Below are positions 44,161 to 55,603 of a stretch of 64,000 nucleotides of DNA, piece by piece (position 1 is the stretch's first letter; each line of letters starts with the position of its first letter). The notes beneath the pieces were generated by a model, which ran no database searches, was not told the DNA's origin, and saw only the letters and a list, made by a program, of their open reading frames with translations. The stretch is from Tethya wilhelma. Its lineage: Eukaryota > Porifera > Demospongiae > Tethyida > Tethyidae. The position numbers and the translations under genes were made by a program. The DNA lies in the NCBI GenBank assembly GCA_964030475.1, contig CAXIPT010000003.1:378797-442796 (forward strand). The letters run 5' to 3'.

Positions 44161-44509
44161 TGTTCATTTTTTTCACCCATCAAAGATTACACAGAATGTA
44201 ATGATTGTTTGTAAAGTTATTGTCAGCATGTATGTTATGCTGCTATCTATTTAGTGGTCTGTGGTAATGTCCAATTACATCTACATGTCACCACTTAATG
44301 ACATTCCTCATCTGGATGAAAGCACTGTAGGGGTTCTTTTCAGACACATGTGGTTTCTGACACTTTTTTATATTCATGCATGCATGCCATTTTGAATTTC
44401 TTGCCAACAAATCACATGATATGGTAGCATTAACCGAGACACAGCTAACTGATGATACTGAGACCTGTGTGTCAATCAAAGATCAGCTTCTCTATATCTG
44501 TTCTCTATC

Positions 44510-46115
44510 ATGATATCAATGTTTTGGCTCTGTGTGTTTACTACTCTACTCTCTCTGGCTACTTGTCAAAGTGACCTGCCAACTCCTGGACCAGATGTTG
44601 AAGAGTGTGTGCAAGAAGCAGCAAATGAAGATACTATTTTCTTAGGGAAATGTCTTCAGCTGTTCATGGAAAGAGAGAATGACCCTGTAATCATATTGTG
44701 ATAATAATAAATTATTAATAATGTTATCTGGATGTAAGAGTTTCTTTCATCTCTCTCTCTCTCTCTCTCCCTCCTCTCTCAGGGTGCTCTAGCAGTTTAT
44801 TGTGGACGGTGTGTTACTGCTCTAGAGAGGGCATATACTGACTGCAATGCTCAAGATACTCGCTTTTTGACTCAGTGTAAGTTTTTCCCCCCCCTATACC
44901 AAATAAAACATATGAGCTAGATTGTATGCAGGAAAAAAGTATCACTATGGTTTGAGTCAGAATGTATGATTTTACAGTTTGAGTAGCACTGGCTTATTAT
45001 TCTGCAGATTGTGTCGGTGATAACTTCTTTGCTCAGACATTGATCAATGCTGAGTTCTGTGTCAATCAGGAAGTATCTATGACTCCCCTTCACCAATTGT
45101 GTCAGTGAGAACTGTTCAGAGATTTTGTCTATACAGATCTTCGAGTTCCAGTAAGACTATACATGCATTATTGTGCCATTTGTATAAAGCTGAACCACAT
45201 GCATGACTGTATTATGAGCATTGAAATTAAACACACATTAGTAATCCATTCACGTTGAATTATTGTACAGGATGCCTCTGCTGAAAACCTCTGTACTACT
45301 TGTCAGCCTCTGGCCATTCTTTATGCCAACTGTGGACCAGTATTTGATAGGAGCTCAAGTTTAATATCCGGACTAACACTGAGGCAGCATTTTCAAGGAG
45401 GTTAATTATATTAACTTTATATTATTATTTTCTCACAGCCAGCTGGAAGAATCTACATGTAATCTATTGCCATTTCATCTTGTTTGCTTGTTTTTTTTTT
45501 TAACAATTTGGCCATTTGTCTGTGTCTCATTGTATGCTATTTTTAACTGGCAAGCTATTATGCTGTAACTTATGGTATTATACATGTATTTGTGACATAC
45601 ATATAAATGATTCATATTATATTATACTATTTTGTAGGTTGTGCTCAGGACAGCATGGGGCGCTATTGCTCTGATGTGGTCCGCAATGTGGTTGTACCTC
45701 TAGCTGAAACAAGATCACTTGAACGAGCAGCAGAGACGGCCTGTCAGAACATTGGTGATGAGTGCACACAAGCATGTAGAGATGCCATCAATGAAGTGAG
45801 ATAACAAATTTAAGAAGCATTACACGAATCATTTGATTTAGTTTTGCAATGTTGAGCTGAATGTGAATCTTTTGATGCAAGCTGTACATTTCAATCTGTT
45901 TTCTGTAGTTTGGTTGCTGTGTTCACTTTGGTCAGCTGTTTCCATTTCGTGACGTTAATCTGCGCCCAGCTCTGGAGTTGTGTGACATCCCTGAATGTTC
46001 CATCCCATTCTCTCTCAATTCAACTGACCCTCAGTGCAATGATGGTGTTTCTCTCTCTGTCTCTCTCCTCTCTCTTGTGGCTGCTGTACTGACTCTAGTG
46101 TGGAGTACATCTTGA
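44510..46115 (+). pseudogene. Secreted Cys-rich family member S5 with premature stop
   Basis: Six exons can be laid out: 44510-44686, 44783-44876, 45008-45150, 45271-45400, 45638-45795 and 45909-46115. All splice phases are conserved. In exon 3 the family CAG CGN codons read CAG TGA (stop at 45106-45108), a C-to-T change at a CGA codon. Exons 4-6 are otherwise open, including GCAQDSMGRYC, GCC and the hydrophobic tail. Translation would end after about 125 residues. The upstream TATA module is also missing. Likely pseudogene, or a sequencing error at one base. Confidence 0.7.
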
Positions 46116-46675
46116 TGCTGATATTGTAACAGTATATGGAGCTGCATTTTCTTTAATTTTTCCCATTAAGTTTAGTTCTCATACTTTATAGTCTAAAGCT
46201 TCAAAAGACCTTTTTGACTAGCCTTGCTGTAACCAGGGAAATCTGGCTACTTATGAAGAGATGCCATTATAACAGCTTAGACACTTATAAACTATTAAAT
46301 TATAACATTTCTTTATGTGAGTTAGTTTTGTTGTTGCTTCCTGTATATGCATGGCTACTTGAACATTTGTAAGTCTGTTTGTATAAACACACGATGAGGA
46401 AATATCCCAAATAAAACCTAATATGTGGTTTATTTATCTAGTACCACCTATGAAGACTGGAGATTTAAACGTATATCTCTTAATTAGCAATCTATGGCTT
46501 GAATTGCTTATAGCATGCGAGGTTTCAGCAGTTTTTTTTAACGTATAAATGCTGCTGCATATGCAGTAGCTAACAGCTTTACTGATTTCCAGCTGATAGT
46601 CAAGTGACACAAGATCAGAGCTATATAGCCAATTTAATTGAGAAAACCTCTGTCAGAGTATTTTAAAACAATATC
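46116..46675. other. S5-S6 spacer
   Basis: Array-type 3' flank (CTTCAAAAGACC, CTGTAACCAGGGAAATCTGG), then the S6 TATAAAT at 46544-46550. No gene is seen. Confidence 0.6.
46544..46550 (+). promoter_or_regulatory. TATA box of S6
   Basis: TATAAAT in ACGTATAAATGCTGCTGC, after GGTTTCAGCAG, matching the array module. Confidence 0.6.
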
Positions 46676-48197
46676 ATGTCAACCATGGTTTGGCTCTGTG
46701 TGTTTGCAACTCTTCTCTCACTGGCTAGTTGTCAAAATAGCCCAATTACACTTCCTGGACCAGATGTTGAACAGTGTGTGCAGCAAGCTGCAGCTACCCA
46801 AGACAATTTCTTGGAACAGTGTCTCCAGCTGTTAATGGAGAGAGAGGATAGCCCTGTAATCATCATGATATTGCACTAGTAACAAAGAAATGTGATAGTA
46901 TTATGCTTTGATTTTCTTTTTTCTCCCCATGCAGACTTCTCTAGCTATTTACTGCAATTATCAATGTGTGTCCACTCTTGTGTCAGCATACACAGATTGC
47001 AATGTTACAGATACCCGATTTGTGACTCGCTGTAAGTTTATTAATATTATAGTTCATGAGAATCAATTAAAATTAAGTAGCTATAGGCATGCATGAAAGT
47101 TATGTGCTTGTAATGATGTAAACAATATATACTGGCCTTATAAGTTATAGGCTATACCTTTTGTTCCTCGTTCACGTATTATACATAATGAATATATTAT
47201 TATAATCAAATTATGCAATTATAATAAAATCCATACATGCACTGCAACAGTTTGTGACAGTACCTTCGGACAGGCATTGTTCAATGCTGAGTTCTGTGTC
47301 AGTCAGCAAGTATCAACTACTCCTTCCCTTCAAGCCTGTCAGCAACAATGGTTTACAGAGTTCGTGTTTATAGACCCTGAAGTCGAAAATTCAGTGAGCT
47401 AATACAATTGAATACACCAGGCATGTATACATGTATATATATGCATTAATTATTTTTATATGTATAATTATGCATGAATCAGAGCTTTATGGAATTGAAT
47501 ATCAAATTATTGTATAGCTTGTGCCTATTGAGAACTTCTGCACCAATTGTGGTCAAACTATGGCCACTCTTTATGGTAACTGTGGGCCAGCTGTTGATAG
47601 GAGCTCAAGAGCTCTATTTGGACCAACTTTTAGGGAGCTGTTTCAAGGAGGTAGGTTAACTTGTCAAAAAGGTTTTGTTTGTCCAAACTTGAAGTGTATT
47701 GTCACTGAAACTGTATATGTAACACATGGACATTGTACACATGTAAAAAGGTTGTGCTCAGGATAGTCTGGGACGCTATTGCATCGATGTCATACGTGAA
47801 CTAGATGAACCCAACAGAAGCAACCTTGAGCAGGCTGCCTTGATGGCCTGTGAGAACATTGGGGATGAGTGTACTTCAGCCTGTGCAGATGCCATCAATG
47901 AAGTAAGATATTATATATTAATTGTGGATTATTAAGTTTTTAAATGTATTAGCTGCTTTGTTTCAATTTCAATTCTGTCCTTCATGCACATACCCTCAGC
48001 TTGGTTGCTGTGTTCACTTTGAGCAGCTCTTTCCGTTCCGTGATTTCCTTCCTCTGGAGTTGTGTGGTATCCCTGAGTGTTCCATCCCTTTTTCTGTCTC
48101 AACTGACCAGTGCAATGGAGGTGTTTCTCTCTCTGTCTCTCTCCTCTCTCTGGTGGTTGCTGTACTGACTATCATGATCGTGAAGTTTTCTGTTTAG
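46676..48197 (+). CDS. Secreted Cys-rich, probably GPI-anchored protein S6
   Basis: Exons 46676-46855, 46935-47031, 47251-47393, 47518-47650, 47751-47902 and 48000-48197; 300 aa. Starts MSTMVWLCVFATLLSLASCQ. It has YCNYQC, NAEFCVSQQV, FCTNCGQ, NCGPAVDRSS, GCAQDSLGRYC, NIGDEC, LGCC and ELCGIPEC, then QCNGG and the hydrophobic tail. The exon 5 acceptor is weak (TAAAAAG|GTTG), so its splicing deserves checking. No Asn/Asp hinge. TATAAAT lies 126 bp upstream. Confidence 0.82.
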
Positions 48198-48533
48198 TGT
48201 ACGTACCTATGGAACATGAAACATGCAGTGAACATGTTAGCGGTCTAGATTTTATTTATTTTATTAAGACTCTACATTTTAAGTGTATAGGATAGGGTTT
48301 CCTAGATGTCCGTTCTTTAAGCAAATGATACTGTAAGACTTATACAAAAGCTTGCTAGCTGTAAAACATTATAGGTGCGTACATGTATGTATAAGGTGTC
48401 AACAGTTTTTTCCTATTAATACCGCATAATTAATGTCAGGCAAACAAACATTTAGTGTTAGCTGATTACGAGCTGATAAGCATATGAGTGTAGAAATTAA
48501 CTTTTTGTGAAAATCATTCATTTCTTTTCAACA
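48198..48533. other. S6-S7 spacer
   Basis: Short spacer with AAGGTGTCAACAGTTTTTTC followed by CTATTAATACCGC (about 48412-48424), a weakened form of the array promoter module. No gene is seen. Confidence 0.55.
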
Positions 48534-48763
48534 ATGTTGTTGGTTTGGCTCTGTGTATTTGCTGCTCTACTCTCTTTGGCTAGTTGTCAAAGTGGCCAGC
48601 AAACTCTTGGACCAGAAGTTGAAGAGTGTGTGCAACAAGTAGCTACTGATCATGAAGGCAGCTTCTTGGAAGAGTGTCTTCAACTCTTCTTGGAGAGAGA
48701 GAATGACCCTGTAATTAATTGTGATTCTACATTGTGCCAATTATCGTGTTAACTCATACTACA

Positions 48764-48839
<76 letters not shown>

Positions 48840-50254
48840 NCTCTCCCTCCACACAGGCCACTTTAGCTACTTACTGCAATTCTCACTGTGCCTCTGATCT
48901 AGAGAAGGCATACAATCAATCTGATTGTAGTGGTCAAGATACCCAATTTTTTTCTCGCTGTAAGTTTCATGCACTCGAGCTCACTGCCACACTAATAATT
49001 CTCTCATATATGCATAGAATTTTAGACAACTAAAGTAAATTATTAATACTATGTTATTCATTGTACTCTCACCCAGATTGTGATGATGAACCTTTCACTA
49101 GAGCAGTTCTCAACGCTGAGTTCTGTGTCAGTCAGGAAGTAGCTGCTAGCCCTTTCCTTCAATTGTGTCAGCAACTGTTGTTTCAAGATTTTGTCTACAC
49201 AGCTCCTGAAGATGCAGTAAGCTCTTTTAATATATAGGTTACTAGATTCAAGTGAACAGTTTGATATAGTACCAATGCATGATAATCATATTTAGTTTTA
49301 AAAAGGTCATTTTACTGAAACTAAAGGGTTTTTATTTTCACTGTTAGTTAAAAAAAAAACTGTTACCAAGTGCTTCCCCGGGCCCCTATCATTCAAACTG
49401 TAGGATGTTCCTATTGAAACCTTCTGCACCTATTGTGGTGAAGCTATGGCCACTCTCTATGGCAACTGTGGGCCAGCTGTTGATAGGAGCTCAAGAGCTA
49501 TATTTGGACCAACTTTCAAGGAGTTATTTCAGAGAGGTTAGTTATAATAATACTTTTCCTGAAGGCTTTTAATTTGTCTTGACCTGAAGTGTTGTCCTGA
49601 CTTAGTTGTATATGTCGACTGATTTTGAACAATGTAAGTTAATTGATGTCGACTTACAAGTTAATGTTAAGTTATGACGAATTAGTGTTAAATTTTGAGC
49701 CATTTGCATGAGATAAACTATGTGTCAAGTTGTCAACTGTGTGTTAGTGATGTTTTACTGCTATGATTTTGCAGGTTGTGCTCAGGACAGTATGGGCCGC
49801 TATTGTAGTGACCTAGTCCGTGACGTGGGTCAACCAAACAGGGAAAACCTTGCACAGAATGCTAGCATGGCCTGCCAAAATTTGGCTATGAATGATGAGT
49901 GCTCCCAAGATTGCTTGGATATGCTCAATGATGTATGATATGTACTAAGATCATAAAAATTGTTAAAAATTGTATAAAATGCCAGTAGGAAAACACAGCT
50001 CATAGAAACTGAATAACTTACTGCCAAACTAATCCAGAGTGATTATCCTATAAAATATTATTCTCCTGCAGCTTGGTTGCTGTGCTAACTTTGAAGAGCT
50101 CTTTCTCTTCCGAAGTGTTTCACTACGTACACATCTGGAGCAGTGTAATATCCCTGCATGTTCTCTGCCATTCACTCTCGGAGGTGTTTCTCTCTCAGTG
50201 TCTCTCGTCTCTCTAGTAGCCACAACTCTGACAGCTCTGCTGTACATGTACTAG
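48534..50254 (+). CDS. Secreted Cys-rich, probably GPI-anchored protein S7
   Basis: Exons 48534-48710, 48857-48959, 49077-49216, 49404-49536, 49775-49932 and 50072-50254; 297 aa. Signal peptide MLLVWLCVFAALLSLASCQ. Exon 2 is two codons longer than in relatives (NQSDCSGQD). Exon 5 is diverged (GCAQDSMGRYCSDLV kept, NIGDEC replaced by MNDEC). Exon 6 is short: LGCC, then a tail ending LLYMY without CNGG but still hydrophobic. Intron 1 is largely a CT microsatellite (about 48766-48850, one N at 48840) that forms the exon 2 acceptor tract. Function unknown. Confidence 0.8.
48766..48845. repeat. (CT)n microsatellite with one N
   Basis: Roughly 75 bp of CT repeats interrupted once by TTT, unresolved at 48840, directly upstream of the S7 exon 2 acceptor (CCACACAG). 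Confidence 0.95.
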
Positions 50255-50867
50255 TGCTATTGAGTGCATAATGATATAAAGTGTGATCACTGCTTAGTAT
50301 AAATTTATTTCTAAATAATTTTTCATTTTATTCTTGTTAGTTTTGTAAGCAGCAGATCATCAGAGCTAGTTGAGATTAACATTGTTCGTTGCACTTAATT
50401 TCATCTGACATGCTAATTGCAAACTGCTATAATAATTATACTAACATGAAGCGGTAATAAACCACTGAAGAATCATGGCATATAATGTTATGCTATATTC
50501 ATTAATTGCCTGGCTGGCCAGACTCAACTGCATGAATTCGAATTAACTATGTATAGTCAAGTGAAGATAATTATGTCTGTGTCTTTTACTATGTATACAT
50601 TTCAATAGATCTCACAACGTGTACTGAACAGCATGAATAGACTGCAGAAATCCTATCCTATAGTTGCACTGTGTTAAGGTTCCATGACAACAGTACAAAA
50701 AGTTGCGGCAATGCTGGCAAGCTGCTGAACATTATAGTTGTATTCGGTTTCAGCATTTTTTTTGTCTATAAATACGTACTGCGTATGCCAGTTTTAGAAA
50801 CATTAAGTGTTAAGTGACATTGCTTTGAGCTGATAAGAAAAATCTGTCATTAAAATACCCAACATTG
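50255..50867. other. S7-S8 spacer
   Basis: AT-rich sequence without a gene, ending with the S8 promoter module (GGTTTCAGCATTTTTTTTGT and TATAAATA at 50767-50774). Confidence 0.6.
50767..50774 (+). promoter_or_regulatory. TATA box of S8
   Basis: TATAAATA in GTCTATAAATACGTACTGC, 101 bp before the start codon; the array module is conserved even for this miniature gene. Confidence 0.65.
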
Positions 50868-51528
50868 ATGTTAATTATGGTTTGGCTGTATATTTTTGTT
50901 GCATCCCTGGTCTCTCTGGCTAGTTGTCACAATGGCGATGGACTAACTCCTGGAGAATGTGTGCTAGAAGCAGCTACTGAAGATAGCTTACTAGAAGTAT
51001 GTCTCAAGGTTCAGGTGTTCACGGAGGGAGATGACATTGAGGTAATCATTTTGATTTCACACGCATGTTGGATAAAATTTCTTTCTTCTATCTCTTCTCT
51101 CAGGCTATTCTAGCTGCTTACTGCGATTCCTTTTGTCCACTTACTTTAATGAGAGCCTACGATGATTGCCATGCTCAAGATGCGAGTCAGTTTGTGACAC
51201 AATGTAAGCTTACTTTTTAAGGTCTCACTCGATCTCATCATTATCTCTATAGCTATGTATGCATGAATGGAATTAACTGCATACGAATTACTATTACAGA
51301 ATATAATTATGATACTTTTCCTATTTGTGCATTAAAGTATATAGTGTACATAATGTTATACGATTTCATACAGTGTTACAATGTTATGCCTTTTTATCTG
51401 TCACTGCTTATAATAATCCAGTTTGCAGTGATGACTTGTTCACTAATGGAGGTGTTTCTCTCTCTGTCTCTCTCCTCTCTCTCGCCTCTCTGGTGGTCTT
51501 GGCTCTCTCAGCTGCACATGTGCTGTGA
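50868..51528 (+). CDS. Miniature secreted-family gene S8 (three exons)
   Basis: Exons 50868-51041, 51104-51203 and 51422-51528; 126 aa. Exons 1 and 2 match the family (signal peptide to SLASCHN; YCDSFC; DCHAQDAS.FVTQ). The third exon opens in the exon-3 phase with FCSDDLF and runs straight into NGGVSLSVSLLSLASL, the GPI-type tail of exon 6. Exons 4-5 and most of 3 and 6 have been removed by an internal deletion of about 1 kb that kept the frame. The predicted product is a short anchored protein with six mature Cys, at the 3' end of the array. Confidence 0.72.
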
Positions 51529-52190
51529 AGTGCATCTGATCAGAAATGCATAAATTTATTTTATCCAATTTATTTCTAGAACTTTCCATGCATGGCAATC
51601 AGTTAATGAGTTATGTTTAGCAGCTTGTTGATGGACTGAGCTAGCTCAGCTCGAGCTCAGCTTGTGTATAGAGTTTTTCATCTTATATTGCTGTAAGAAT
51701 AATAATTACAAGGTAATACCGTATGTACGTATAATAGATCAGAAAACGTTAATTTTGCCTGCAAGATGTGATTTAAATTTCATAACATTATTCATTGCAT
51801 GAGGTCAGTACACTATTTAGTGGGTGTGGCCTGTTAATAAATTTGCTTGGGCAACGTGGTTCTCTTTTGAACGTCCTAAAGGTGAGTATATACAGTACAT
51901 GAATTGAAAATCAACTGCTACAAAAGTGTATTCATGCCTTGTATGAAGTGGCAAACTGTACAACAAAGATTATTTTGGCAAGCTAATCATGAAACCTGCA
52001 TGTGGTCATATGAAGATATATCTTCACTGATATGACAATATCAATTATTATGGTACATTTCAATGGATAATATATTATGTACTGTAGATACATGAATATA
52101 GTCTAATAGTATGTTTATATGCACACACCAATGTCTGTGGTAGTTCATTGATTGAGAGCTGGTGAAGACAGGATCTGTACACGCTTGAAG
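51529..52190. other. Spacer between the secreted array and racemase R1
   Basis: No gene is seen. Around 51640-51665 there are repeated AGCTCAGC/GAGCTC words. The R1 promoter should lie in this region, but I see no clear core element. Confidence 0.5.
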
Positions 52191-52946
52191 ATGTCCGTGA
52201 ACGCTAGCACCAGAGCTCTGTGCATCTCTCTCTCGGATGTAGAGGCGGCCATGACTAGGATAAGAGGCGTCGTCCACAACACACCAGTCTTGGAGTGCTC
52301 CACTCTCAACAGACTGGCTGGAGGAAGAAGGCTGTACTTCAAATGTGAGAACTTCCAGAAGACAGGCTCCTTCAAAGTAAGTATATAGGGTGGTTGGTTA
52401 GCTAGCCAACTTGAAGCCATTACATCTCCTACCACCCTCTGGTGGACTAGAATTAAGGCAGAGGAGGTATGACACGAGTGCGCCTTTGCTGAGCTGGCAA
52501 ACAGGTGCATGTGATCAACTCTCATTGTGAAGTATTGCGGTCACATGATTGGAATGTAATTAACAGACTTGCCAGCTCAGCAAATTGTGTTGTATATACC
52601 TCCTCTGGAATTAAGATACCATGCAATTTTGCATTCAACCTTTGACCTCAACACATGACCTTTGACCTTCCCACAGGTCCGTGGTGCTATGAATGCAGTC
52701 AAGCTACTCACTGAAGACAATGATGATGTCATCGTGGTCACACACAGCAGTGGAAACCACGCCCAGGCTTTGTCGCTAGCTGCCAGAACGTGTAGAGTCC
52801 CCGCCCACATTGTGATGCCTAATACCTGTCCCGCTGTGAAGTGTGAGGCTGTGAGGGGGTATGGGGGCATGGTCACCCTCTGTGAACCCACGGAACAGGT
52901 ATGTAGTCATTGATGACAAGCTGTAGTTGAGATTTGTTTCGATAAC

Positions 52947-53008
<62 letters not shown>

Positions 53009-53223
53009 GTCAAGACGTGATACTGCAGCTGCCATTGTGGAGAAGTTCTCTCCAAAAGCTGTCCTAGTTCCCTCTTCCAACCATCCTCATATCATGGCTG
53101 GTCAAGGCACCATCAGCATGGAGTTCCTGGACCAGGTATACAGCACCTAACCTCCTTTCTAACTCTGTCGAAGTTTTCAAGCTATGCTTAATGGAATTTT
53201 CTGTTTCAAGTTGTGAAAAGCTG

Positions 53224-53278
<55 letters not shown>

Positions 53279-54021
53279 TCAGGTTCCTGATCTTGATGTC
53301 ATCGTTGGCTCAGTGTCTGGAGGGGGGCTCGTAGCAGGCATGGCAGTGGCTGCCAAGGTCAGCATCTTATGATGACATCATAGCTAAGTCATGTGATTCT
53401 CTCTGACATTGATGAGATTTGAACCAGCTGCTATATCTCAGCCTAGAAAGTTCGTATGAAGCTGGGATTGGTACCATTGCAATCAGCTCAAAATGATCTT
53501 TCAAATGGAGTGGTTTTCCCACCAGATTCATTTTTATCAAATTTGTCCAATATCATGAACTATAGCCCATGGTCAAGTGCGCTTTTTTTCAAAAAATGGC
53601 CATTTTCAAAACTTTTAAATAAAGTACACCATTTAAAAGATCTCTTTGAGCTGATCACAATGACGCAAGTCCCAGCTTTCTACGACCTTCCTAGACTGAG
53701 ATATTTTTGATAATTCACCTAGATTAATTCAATTTATTTGCATGACATTGTGTATATCTATATATCTTTCAACATTCATATCTGCAGGCATTGAAGCCGG
53801 GCATCAAGATATTTGCAGCTGAACCCAAGTTGGCTGACGACTGTGCCAGGTCCATCGCAGCTGGTCACCTCATAGCTAATGATACCTACCCCAATACCAT
53901 CTGTGACTCACTCAGGTAGGTATGGAGCTCAAGACAACTGTGTCAATGATAAAAGAACTTTGGGGAAAGATTAAAGCATAGTTTTATTGGGAGTTGCCAA
54001 CAATGAAATACTCAATGTGAC

Positions 54022-54074
<53 letters not shown>

Positions 54075-55005
54075 TCTCACACACACACACACACACACGC
54101 ACAAACACACACACACACACACACACGTACAAACACACACACACACACACGTACAAACACACACACACACACAGAATGAGTGTCTATGATCTGCCGTTTG
54201 AAATTCTAAAGACCCATCTTACAGCTGTTATCACTGTTAGTGAAGAGGAGGTCGTTACAGCAATGAGACTGGTGAGGGTGTGAGGGTGTGAGGGTGTGAG
54301 TGTGTGTGTGTGTGTACAATCTACTCACAACTGCAAACTTTACGTCAATGTAAAGATCCGATTGCTAACTGTTTGTCAAACAATCTTTAGCTTACCACTG
54401 ACTTGAAATGCACTTTGAAAAATATTTATCGAAAGTAAAACAAATCCCTTTAATCATTGTTTTAGTCCTGGCAGTTAGAAATCAGAGCATTGCACTGATG
54501 TATAGGAGTGTTGGATAGTGTCTTTATTTTATATTTTACATATTCTATATAATTATAAAGATGCACTCTTGAAGTTGAGCATTAACACATACATGCTCCA
54601 ATTAATGCCCATGGCTTCTAGTAGCTCACCTTTTGACAGGAAGTTGAAAGACATGGGTTCGAATCCTTGCAAGATCATGGGAATTTTTCCCCATAATTAT
54701 ACATACATAGTACCTGGGTTATAGCTGCATGTGTATATACATTGGTCATAACTACATAAACACACACACACAAACATACACAGTACACAGTGCAGTAATT
54801 ATAATGTGCATCTTGAACCCTCTACTTGACATAGGTTTGGGAGAGAATGAAACTTGTCATTGAACCAGGAGCAGCATGTTCAGTGGCAGCTGTGCTGAGT
54901 CAGCAGTTTCAAGAGCTAGTTGGTCCAGACGTGAAGAAAGTGGGTGTGGTCTTGTGCGGGGGAAACGTGGACCTCGATAAACTACCATGGATGAACACAA
55001 AATAG
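52191..55005 (+). CDS. Serine/aspartate racemase-like PLP enzyme R1
   Basis: Seven exons: 52191-52376, 52677-52898, 53010-53135, 53283-53357, 53788-53915, 54175-54271 and 54835-55005; 334 aa, the usual length of eukaryotic serine racemase (fold-type II PLP enzymes). PLP lysine is Lys62 in KTGSFK|VRGA. The SSGNH loop (86-90) supplies the serine used as second catalytic base. The phosphate loop is SGGG (190-193), the metal site EPKLADD, and the C-terminal CGGNVDLDKLPW has Cys where animal serine racemase has Ser. The loop before NHP reads PSS (157-159). Racemisation and/or dehydration of serine or aspartate in the cytosol is expected; substrate uncertain. CT and CA microsatellites abut three acceptors. 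Confidence 0.88.
52951..53005. repeat. (CT)n microsatellite at R1 exon 3 acceptor
   Basis: About 55 bp of CT repeats end in CTTAAG|TCAAGA, so the repeat is itself the polypyrimidine tract. Confidence 0.9.
53437..53706. mobile_element. Foldback element in R1 intron 4
   Basis: Arms ATCTCAGCCTAGAAAG...GAAGCTGGGATTGGTACC and CAAGTCCCAGCTTTC...CCTAGACTGAGATA are inverted over about 60 bp. A related copy lies in intron 1 of R2 (59447-59705). Because the introns are not homologous, it moved independently. Confidence 0.7.
54019..54174. repeat. CT then CA microsatellite at R1 exon 6 acceptor
   Basis: About 45 bp CT followed by about 100 bp CA with ACGTACAAA interruptions, ending ACACACAG|AATGAG. The acceptor therefore lacks a normal pyrimidine tract. 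Confidence 0.9.
54605..54695 (+). repeat. tRNA-derived SINE-like insert in R1 intron 6
   Basis: CTTCTAGTAGCTCA leader and box B GGGTTCGAATCC at 54655-54666, then a T-rich segment; same family as the insert at 33783. Confidence 0.55.
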
Positions 55006-55603
55006 AATTGATTCACATACTTTATACATGCCATGCACACAGAATTTCTACGTACATGTATACATTTGAATTTCAGGTATAGCTGTGTATGACAATGTAC
55101 GTGTATGGTGTACTGTATATATTTTATGTAGCAAAATATTTAGTTTTATTGTTTCACTGCAATAGTTTCATTGTAGCCTCGTACGCGAGGGAGGAGCCTG
55201 GGAAAGTTAACGAGGCTAGTTTCATTGTTCGTTTCACTTCAAGCTATAGCTAGCTAGCAGCTTGATACATATTTTATGAGAAAATTAATTATGTGTACCT
55301 GCATATAGTTAATATCAAATCCCGAAAATATTCATTTTTTCAGAAAATCAAAAAAAAAAGTACGTACAAAATTAAAAACATATTGTAGACACCAGCATTA
55401 TAATACTCATTGTAATAGGGACAATGGCAAGAAACACAATTGAGACACACACACACACACACACTCACAGAGGATAATATGTCAATAGTTACATTGTCTT
55501 TGTCAGACTTTGTACAATGAACTCAACAAACAAATGAAGACAAACACACACACACTAGCACAGCAGCTTGAGCTAGCTAGCTAGCCATTCAGTCCAAAGA
55601 AAT
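55006..55603. other. R1-CPI gene convergent spacer
   Basis: Contains a small hairpin AGCCTCGT...ACGAGGCTAG at 55176-55221 and a CA tract (55446-55463). It serves as the 3' side of both convergent genes. No further gene is seen. Confidence 0.6.

Larger units (their letters stand above)
40482..44509. other. 4-kb gene-poor gap in the secreted-family array
   Basis: Contains tRNA-like SINE heads near 40718-40800 and 41762-41835, a composite M1+M2 MITE (40815-41732), a hairpin (43381-43492) and a SINE with T-rich tail (43838-44160). Around 42030-42660 there is a splice-donor-like CAATG|GTGAGT, an acceptor-like TTTGCAG at 42375 and an AATAAA at 42646, which could mark a small noncoding transcript. 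No convincing protein frame is seen. Confidence 0.5.
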
